From a virus: a DNA stretch of 22,270 nucleotides. The number at the start of each line of letters is the position of its first letter. The first letter of the stretch is position 1. The position numbers were made by a program, and so were the translations under genes. Of the stretch, positions 7,493 to 13,251 are shown piece after piece. Location of the stretch: positions 1-22,270 of the IMG/VR virus record IMGVR_UViG_3300042475_000311; one strand, 5' to 3'. Below the pieces are notes generated by a model. That model saw only the letters and a program-made list of their open reading frames with translations. It did not search any database and was not told where the DNA came from.

Positions 7493-8493
7493 GTTATATT
7501 CGGAAATTCAGTTTTGACTTCATCGAATCCAAACGCAGTATTTGGGTTTGCTGTATTTGGATTTGGTGTAATAACCAACTTAGACAGCTGCAAGTCATTG
7601 GATCCGAAACTTGCGATATTATATGATGCATTTGAAATAGCACCAGTTAAATATTTGCCTGTTTTCAAGATTCCGTTAACATCAGTTACAATAAGAACAT
7701 TGCCTGTTGGATTCCAAGAGGTAACAAAAGCAGTAGAATTGGCAGATGTTAAATCACGCCCCTCATACACCAACTCACCAGTTTGGAACGTTCCCAAACC
7801 ACCTGTATTTGCGAAGTAAATGACTCTTTCGTTTCCAGCAGTTAGTGCGCTGTTAAATGTATTGGCAGTAACCTTGCGAATAATATCGCGAGATACAATT
7901 GGACCATACATATAACCTTTTGCAGTGAAAGTCAATGACCATGTAATCATTCGAATTGGATCAGAGCCACCAACATCTTCAACGTTTTGATTCACGTCTT
8001 GTAGAATAAATGGAATATCAGTTTTTTGATCAGTTAATCCAAGAAAATCAATTGTCATTGTATAGTCTGGATTAAAGTATGGAAGGATTTGTTCTACAAT
8101 TTGTGTCCCATCTTCAACATTTCTAACATAGATTGTGAGCGTAAACTCAAAATTATATGGCGTAGTTCTAAGAGATTTTACTGTTGTTGCAGACTCAGCA
8201 GAAAAACTTTCTGAAAATAGATTTCTTTTTCTTAATGGATCATACGTTATATTAGTAAGTTCAAAACTCATTCGTGGAAGAGTCATTTGAACTTCTTTGG
8301 TCAATTCAGGATCTTGTGTAATGCGTTGATAAAACTTTTCTTTCTGCGCATACTGCAGCGGCACAGTAATACGCTCAATTTCAACTGTACCTGCTTTATT
8401 ATAGCGCACAAGTCGAATGTCATTGAATAGCGTACCAAAGGCAACGACCATTTTTCGAATAATTCTATGATAAAAATGTGATTGCGAAAACAT
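7489..8493 (-). CDS. 15: Tail terminator / tail completion protein gp15 with an extra C-terminal domain
   Basis: A 334-residue protein (T4 gp15 is 272). The N-terminal roughly 205 residues match the T4 protein in pattern: MFSQSHFYHRIIRK at the start, VPLQYAQKEKF against VPITYASKEHF, TLPRMSFEL, QIVEQILPYFNPDY against QIVEQILPYFQPHF, and WSLTFTAKGYMYGP against WSLTFEVNGWMYPP. In T4, gp15 caps the finished tail tube and sheath as a hexamer and joins the tail to gp13/gp14 on the head. The C-terminal part (about 231-296) is not in T4 gp15 as I recall it, and it resembles a domain in the neighbouring gp14. It is followed by a short NPNTANPNTA repeat. The start overlaps the gp14 stop (TAATG) and the end overlaps the gp16 start (ATGA). 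Confidence 0.93.
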   Translation of the reverse strand: MFSQSHFYHRIIRKMVVAFGTLFNDIRLVRYNKAGTVEIERITVPLQYAQKEKFYQRITQDPELTKEVQMTLPRMSFELTNITYDPLRKRNLFSESFSAESATTVKSLRTTPYNFEFTLTIYVRNVEDGTQIVEQILPYFNPDYTMTIDFLGLTDQKTDIPFILQDVNQNVEDVGGSDPIRMITWSLTFTAKGYMYGPIVSRDIIRKVTANTFNSALTAGNERVIYFANTGGLGTFQTGELVYEGRDLTSANSTAFVTSWNPTGNVLIVTDVNGILKTGKYLTGAISNASYNIASFGSNDLQLSKLVITPNPNTANPNTAFGFDEVKTEFPNIT

Positions 8494-9380
8494 TATGGCT
8501 CACCGAATGGATTGGCTTCACTGAAATCAACAATATTGTCAGCTTCAGTTTCAATGCGATAATTGTCTTGCATATCCTCGTTGTTTGCATTTCTTAGCGT
8601 ATCAGGTGCAGCTGCAAGAGTATATTGAGCACCGCTTGAGTTACCAATAATGGCTGCATTAGCAGAGAATGCACCACGAATATTTCTTAGTTTCAATGTA
8701 AGGGTTGGTTTATCCCAATCAGCAACAACACCACGAGCGGTTGAAGCCGCAAGAGATGCACCCTGATAAACCCACTCGAGTGGAGTAAATGTTCCAGTCC
8801 CACCACTTTGCATTGTGTAATTAATTGCAATAGCCTGTACATCGCTAATTCTATCAATAATATCATATCCAGTATTGATGTACTCACCATTATACTTAAA
8901 TGCTTCAACTGTTAGTCCATACATATATGGATTTTTTGAATCTCTACCTAATTGGAAAAAGTTCTTTTCTTCTTCAACAAACTTAATTTCCATTAATTTG
9001 TATTGAATTGGTAGGTAGATTAGGTCGCCTTCTTTTGGTACATTGCTGGTAACTTTAGATGCAGATGTAACATACTTCTCAAAAGTTCTTCTTGCCATGC
9101 AAAGTCTAGCAGTTTCTTGAATTTCAAGACCAAACTTACCAAAGAACTCTTTATTGCCTTCATAATCTTGAAAAGACTCAAGATACATCTCTAGTTTAAA
9201 TGCTTGTGTAAATGATTTAACTGGATCGTCACCGAACAGTTCATCGATTGATGATTGTGAATCGCGCGGAATATAGTATACATCTATACCATGATTCTTG
9301 ATTGATTCAATGATCAAATCTTCGAGCAATAACTGCTCTGTACGAGCATTTTGATTATTGAAATATACTGACGTTGCCAT
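8493..9380 (-). CDS. 14: Neck protein gp14 with an extra C-terminal domain
   Basis: A 295-residue head completion/neck protein (T4 gp14 is 256). Conserved pieces include LIIESIKNHGIDVYYIPRD (T4 VAESIQMRGVECYYVPRE), LFGDDPVKSFTQAFKLEMYL (T4 [20 protein letters not shown]), PKEGDLIYLPI and FFQLGRDSKNPY. With gp13 it forms the neck ring below the portal, to which the gp15-capped tail attaches. Residues about 193-258 form an additional beta-rich segment (GTGTF, WVYQG, VADW, IIGNSSGAQY) that resembles one in gp15. The ATG at 9378-9380 begins one base after the gp13 stop, with AGGA inside the end of gp13 acting as ribosome-binding site. The gene ends by overlapping the gp15 start by one base. Confidence 0.93.
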   Translation of the reverse strand: MATSVYFNNQNARTEQLLLEDLIIESIKNHGIDVYYIPRDSQSSIDELFGDDPVKSFTQAFKLEMYLESFQDYEGNKEFFGKFGLEIQETARLCMARRTFEKYVTSASKVTSNVPKEGDLIYLPIQYKLMEIKFVEEEKNFFQLGRDSKNPYMYGLTVEAFKYNGEYINTGYDIIDRISDVQAIAINYTMQSGGTGTFTPLEWVYQGASLAASTARGVVADWDKPTLTLKLRNIRGAFSANAAIIGNSSGAQYTLAAAPDTLRNANNEDMQDNYRIETEADNIVDFSEANPFGEP

Positions 9381-9381
9381 C

Positions 9382-10143
9382 TTATCCTACCAAAAATCCT
9401 GGTGGCTCTTCATAAACGTCTCTTAGATCAATTTCTAGTTTTTCGATAGCAATAGATGCTTCATCGTAAATAGTTTGACCATTAATCACAAGACCGCCTG
9501 GAAGAACATAGTTTCCATATTTCTTGAGGTTTGTTCCCCATTGCTGCTTAAACAACTCGGTCGTATATCTCTTAAGCCAAGTATCGTTGAACACCTTACC
9601 ATAAGTTTCTGGATCTACGATACGATTTGCAAGGAAGCACATATAATTCCCAGCTACAAATTTTCCAGCCCAATCGGTTTTTACATGAACGCGGTTTGTC
9701 TTTTTGTTATAGGTGTAAGGAGACTCGCCTGTAATAATCATGTCGAGCATTGCTAAATGCTCTCTTGCAATCACATAGTAAGTATATGATGATGCAGTTA
9801 GATTGTAAAAATCGTTGAGGCGAAGCTGATAGTTAATATCGAACATATTAAAACCAGCAGAGGATGTCGATGCGACAGAGACGCCAGTATATGGAAAAAC
9901 TCTGCTCACGCCGATGATTGAATCTGCGAGTTGCACATATTTGTTTAGAATATCCGCGCTCGTAATCTTGTGAGCAAGATAAACTGTTTCAGTTCCATCG
10001 TAGTGGAACTCTCTGAATTTTTGCAATCCTTCGTCGATACGATCTTCAAGCTGATCATCATCGATATTAATGTCGACTACAGGAAATCCGAGTTTTCGGA
10101 GGCAGTAATCTTTTAATTCTGTGCGAGAATATGGTGACGCCAT
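9382..10143 (-). CDS. 13: Neck protein gp13 (head completion)
   Basis: A 253-residue neck protein (T4 gp13 is 309). The N-terminal helical segment SRTELKDYCLRKLGFPVVDI followed by DDDQLEDRIDEGLQKFREFH and YDGTE matches the T4 start ([20 protein letters not shown] followed by a YHFDG motif). Further along, TYYVIAREHLAMLDMIITGE and FLANRIVDPETYGKVFNDTW are typical of T4-like gp13. In T4 it binds the portal after packaging and, with gp14, closes the filled head. The ATG at 10141-10143 is preceded by AGAGAGG and, further up, by a late-promoter-like octamer. This makes it the probable first gene of the 13-14-15-16-17 transcription unit. Confidence 0.92.
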   Translation of the reverse strand: MASPYSRTELKDYCLRKLGFPVVDINIDDDQLEDRIDEGLQKFREFHYDGTETVYLAHKITSADILNKYVQLADSIIGVSRVFPYTGVSVASTSSAGFNMFDINYQLRLNDFYNLTASSYTYYVIAREHLAMLDMIITGESPYTYNKKTNRVHVKTDWAGKFVAGNYMCFLANRIVDPETYGKVFNDTWLKRYTTELFKQQWGTNLKKYGNYVLPGGLVINGQTIYDEASIAIEKLEIDLRDVYEEPPGFLVG

Positions 10144-10170
10144 TGAGATAGAACCTCTCTAATTATTGTA

Positions 10171-10178
10171 TATTTAGT
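10171..10178 (-). promoter_or_regulatory. Late-promoter-like octamer ACTAAATA upstream of gp13
   Basis: The minus strand reads GAACTAAATATACAAT. The TAA stop of the upstream glycosyltransferase (10174-10176) lies inside the octamer, 27 bases before the gp13 ATG. It would start the neck/packaging operon. It is identical to the octamers upstream of gp18 and gp67. Confidence 0.58.
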
Positions 10179-10923
10179 TCTCGATTAACTTCCCATTTCG
10201 AGAACTATAAACCTGATTCGGGTCCATATGTGCAAACTGTTCCCAATTCGGTTCTCCCTCTAAAATTCTTTTGCCAGTCGACTCTTCACCAATGTGTTCG
10301 ATTAGATTTTCTCCATTCGGACCTTTTAGTTGGGCAGAAAACATCTGGTGAAAATGATCTAGGTACACCATGATCATCCCTTCGTTGATATTAAATCCCC
10401 AATATTCTTGAAAAGGATATTCGGTTATACTTTTTCGATATAAACTGAAAATAATCGGGAATGTTTTAGTGTTCTTTCCATAATAAAAATTACCGAAAGG
10501 GAGATCTCCAGTCTCAATTTTACATGGTTCTTCATGGAAATACCATGCCTGACGCTGTAGAACGACTGAAGCCATTTTGTCATTTGACTCTAATACTTCG
10601 ATCAGATCATCGATGTGTATTTTTCGAGTGAGGACCACATCATCTTCTTGGTGTAAGACATAGTCATAGTCTTGCGTCTTAAGCCAATTGAAGAAATTAG
10701 ACCATGTGACGGATAAACCTAGATTCTCTTTGTTCAACCACAAAAGCGTTTTATGAGTTTTAGCAAACAGATCAAAGATGAAATCGTTTCTAGTTCTCGG
10801 ATAATCGTCAACAATAAGTCTTGTGACCTCATGATTCCCATAATCGAGATTCTTTAGAGAATCTAGAGTTTTCGTCAGATATTGAAGACGATTACAAGAA
10901 AATATAACGTGCAGGACTTTCAT
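10174..10923 (-). CDS. Glycosyltransferase, GT-A fold (GT2-like)
   Basis: A 249-residue probable sugar transferase. It begins with a typical nucleotide-binding strand and helix (VLHVIFSCNRLQYLTKTLDS), has an IVDDYP motif (Asp39-Asp40), and has an acidic HQEDD motif (Glu93-Asp94-Asp95) that is the likely metal/UDP-sugar-binding DXD equivalent. A later EEST-containing segment may complete the acceptor site. There is no membrane anchor, so it should act in the cytoplasm on a phage component or a nucleotide-activated precursor. Its ATG shares a base with the stop of the oxygenase-like gene before it (TAATG), so the two are translationally coupled. The donor sugar and acceptor cannot be read from the sequence. 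Confidence 0.78.
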   Translation of the reverse strand: MKVLHVIFSCNRLQYLTKTLDSLKNLDYGNHEVTRLIVDDYPRTRNDFIFDLFAKTHKTLLWLNKENLGLSVTWSNFFNWLKTQDYDYVLHQEDDVVLTRKIHIDDLIEVLESNDKMASVVLQRQAWYFHEEPCKIETGDLPFGNFYYGKNTKTFPIIFSLYRKSITEYPFQEYWGFNINEGMIMVYLDHFHQMFSAQLKGPNGENLIEHIGEESTGKRILEGEPNWEQFAHMDPNQVYSSRNGKLIEN

Positions 10924-11480
10924 TAATATTCTGTGTTAAAGAAGAATGTTTGAAAAAGTCTACCGTTCGACATATTATTTCCGAAGTAATCTACAGATGC
11001 ATGGTATAAATTCCCACGATACATCACAATTCGATTATATTTGTTTGCCACATAATCGACTAAATCCCACTTTGTATAATCGTATCCATCTAGATGCGGA
11101 CTACTGTTATCAGTTCTACAATACTCACCTGTTTCTTTGTATCGATATAATGCAGTTCCTGCTGAGAGAGGAGCATTCGGTGTTAGATAACAAACCGCTG
11201 CCCATGTATTGTAACTGTCTGCGTGAATCCAAGTTCTATCTTGAGCAGTGCAAATTTGAAACGCTCCAGTATAACCAGAATGTTCGAGCCAATCTGTAAC
11301 TCTACCGCCAGCGTTTAACACGATCGATTGAATCGCCGACTTTAAATCGTCTGGCAAATAAGGTTTTGTTCGAAGTCCAGGATAATTGCCTGCTACTTCA
11401 AACTGCTGAGATAACGCATAATTTCGCACAGCATCTGGATTTTGATAGAAGTCATCAGTGATGATTAAATTTGTCTTCAT
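10923..11480 (-). CDS. Fe(II)/2-oxoglutarate-dependent oxygenase-like protein (DUF6445-like)
   Basis: A 185-residue protein with the double-stranded beta-helix oxygenase signature. The metal triad is HxD in TWIHADSYNTW (His86, Asp88) plus a distal His in GNLYHASVDYFG (His160). Arg174 in NGRLFQTFFF is in the place that binds the 2-oxoglutarate carboxylate. The WIHADxxxxWAxVxYLTP and RLFQTFFFNTEY blocks are familiar from phage proteins that I associate with DUF6445; their substrates are not known to me. The start at 11478-11480 has GAGG (11486-11489) five bases upstream. An in-frame ATG at 11519 lies inside the previous gene and is rejected. It is flanked by glycosyltransferase genes, and a collagen-like fibre is encoded in the same late region, so hydroxylation of a virion protein or of a sugar is possible. 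Confidence 0.75.
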   Translation of the reverse strand: MKTNLIITDDFYQNPDAVRNYALSQQFEVAGNYPGLRTKPYLPDDLKSAIQSIVLNAGGRVTDWLEHSGYTGAFQICTAQDRTWIHADSYNTWAAVCYLTPNAPLSAGTALYRYKETGEYCRTDNSSPHLDGYDYTKWDLVDYVANKYNRIVMYRGNLYHASVDYFGNNMSNGRLFQTFFFNTEY

Positions 11481-11487
11481 AATTGCC

Positions 11488-12243
11488 TCAATAATACATA
11501 AATCTTGCAGAAGTTCCATCCCATCCGCAAACTTTCCAATCCGTTTCGATTATATCTTTTTCATATGGTCGCGTTAGATAATATGAAAGCGTTTCAATAT
11601 CGTAATGTTGCATTGGCGATTGATTCAGTAAATGAACTGTTGACTCATTTATATCTATCATTTTATGTAACTGAGATGCTCCAAACGCAAATAAAACGGT
11701 GCAGTACTGGTGCAGTCGATCATTGTTTTGGTCTTGGCGACGATCAATAAAATGATAGTTCCAGGTTGGATTCCATGGAAAGTTTAACGGCTTCTTGAAA
11801 AACATTTTATCTAAATTTTGCTCAGTAAACAAAGAATCGTTAAAATCAAAATAGAAGTATCTTCCACATCCTTTGATTACATAATCATACGTTGAGATCT
11901 CTTTCTTATATTGCTTGTAATACGAATTCAACAATAAACACTCACACAGACTTTTATTAGGATGTGAGTTAACAATTTCAAATGCATTTCCATCTAGTTC
12001 TTTTAGTGGAATAAACTCAACATTTGGAAAGTACGAAAGAAAAAATTGGTATTCTTTATACTCCTCAGAGGAATCTACAATTACAATTTTAGATTCTGGG
12101 AATGAATTTCGAATTGAATTGACTGTAAAAATTGTTTGACGAAATCTTTCTTCATCTGAGAAAACTGTACGCACTTTACTATAAGTCAGAGGTGCGTGTT
12201 TTCTAGTTTGAATTGATGATCCAACTACAAAAAGATTATTCAT
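11488..12243 (-). CDS. Unknown protein, possibly glycosyltransferase-like
   Basis: A 251-residue protein that I cannot place in a family with certainty. It has features of a GT-A nucleotide-sugar transferase: a VNSIRNSFPESKIVIVDSSE segment (residues 41-60) typical of the strand-helix-strand start, and a YVIKGCGRYFYFDF segment (121-134) reminiscent of the KxxGRYF motif in small transferases. Aromatic residues are abundant in the second half. No DXD motif is obvious and no signal peptide or membrane helix is visible. The start overlaps the end of the GT4 gene by 8 bases, and the stop is 7 bases before the oxygenase-like start, so it is within the same modification operon. Glycosyltransferase is a guess from context and weak motifs. 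Confidence 0.55.
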   Translation of the reverse strand: MNNLFVVGSSIQTRKHAPLTYSKVRTVFSDEERFRQTIFTVNSIRNSFPESKIVIVDSSEEYKEYQFFLSYFPNVEFIPLKELDGNAFEIVNSHPNKSLCECLLLNSYYKQYKKEISTYDYVIKGCGRYFYFDFNDSLFTEQNLDKMFFKKPLNFPWNPTWNYHFIDRRQDQNNDRLHQYCTVLFAFGASQLHKMIDINESTVHLLNQSPMQHYDIETLSYYLTRPYEKDIIETDWKVCGWDGTSARFMYY

Positions 12244-13231
12244 AGAAACTATTCTTTATAACCTTGTCCAAATATTGCTTGTGCTTATAGTGGATCTCTT
12301 CATCAGAGAAATTAAGTCCCCACTCTCTACAATTAAACGGATCAATCTTATCAATCGCTTCAATTGCAGTTAATAGTGATTTGAAATCACGAACTCTAAA
12401 TCCAGTATTACCCTCAAGAACAATCTCTGGAAATGCTCCCCAATCGGTTGTAATGACTGGTGTTCCAGATAGATTTGCCTCAATGATCATGTTGCCAAAT
12501 GGCTCAACATAATATGTTAAACCAAGTAATGCTTTGGCGTTTTTCATGAGTTCTTTACGCTGCGCAGCGTTTGCAACACCAAACATCTCAACATGGTCTG
12601 GTGTTTTGTTATATCCTAATGCTTGCAGTGATCCAGGACCAGCAACAATAAGTTTCTTGCTTATTTTTTCTGTGGCTTGAATTGCAAGATGAATACCCTT
12701 TTCTTCACAAACACGACCAAAGAATAAAAAGTAATCTTGTTTCTTTTCGTTATATTCAAATTCACTGATTGTAAATGGATTACCGATTACTGCATCGCTC
12801 CATGATGGAGTCATAAGCATTCCGCGTTCACCATAAAAGTAATGCATATTAGCATACGAAGTGAATACGCGATATGGCGCAAAAACTCCATTTGCGCGAT
12901 AACCAATTGAAGGCTCAACAACTTTGCATGTTGGATTCATCTCACAAGCAATTCGATTCTCAACTCCAAAGAAACAAACGATTATATCGTTATCGCTTGC
13001 TCGCTTGCGAATCTCCTGCCCAGCAAGTTCATTAAATCCTTTGATGTCAGTTGGTTCTGTTGGAATGTCAACATGTTCGCAGTCGACTTGTGCGCCAGGA
13101 ATTCCATAATGAATCATATGGAAATGTGGCGAAAGATGCTTGATGTATTTGTATGCGTGGACCGCAAATGGGTCGACGCGATTCATCAGCCCTGTAGGAT
13201 TTCTTGGGTTTACCAGTACATGAATTTTCAT
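12236..13231 (-). CDS. Glycosyltransferase family 4 (GT-B fold)
   Basis: A 331-residue GT4-type transferase. The C-terminal Rossmann domain has the phosphate-binding segment FFGRVCEEKGIHLAIQA (Arg173, Lys178) and LIVAGPGS. It also has the family's E-x7-E motif in VEPFGNMIIEANLSGTPVIT (Glu243, Glu251), followed by GAFPEIV and EGNTGFRV. The N-terminal half is the less conserved acceptor domain, starting MKIHVLVNPRNPTG. Enzymes of this family transfer a sugar from a nucleotide donor with retention. The protein looks complete and soluble. It follows the Ala-coil fibre by 20 bases and leads the modification block, which suggests glycosylation of fibre proteins or of another phage component. The substrate is not determined. 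Confidence 0.88.
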   Translation of the reverse strand: MKIHVLVNPRNPTGLMNRVDPFAVHAYKYIKHLSPHFHMIHYGIPGAQVDCEHVDIPTEPTDIKGFNELAGQEIRKRASDNDIIVCFFGVENRIACEMNPTCKVVEPSIGYRANGVFAPYRVFTSYANMHYFYGERGMLMTPSWSDAVIGNPFTISEFEYNEKKQDYFLFFGRVCEEKGIHLAIQATEKISKKLIVAGPGSLQALGYNKTPDHVEMFGVANAAQRKELMKNAKALLGLTYYVEPFGNMIIEANLSGTPVITTDWGAFPEIVLEGNTGFRVRDFKSLLTAIEAIDKIDPFNCREWGLNFSDEEIHYKHKQYLDKVIKNSFYE

Positions 13232-13251
13232 AACAAACTCAAAAAGTTAAA

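Noticed and set aside
11481-11519. Upstream ATG extending the oxygenase-like protein by 13 residues
   Set aside because: It lies within the previous gene; the ATG at 11480 has GAGG five bases upstream and starts with the conserved MKTNLIITDDFY-type sequence.
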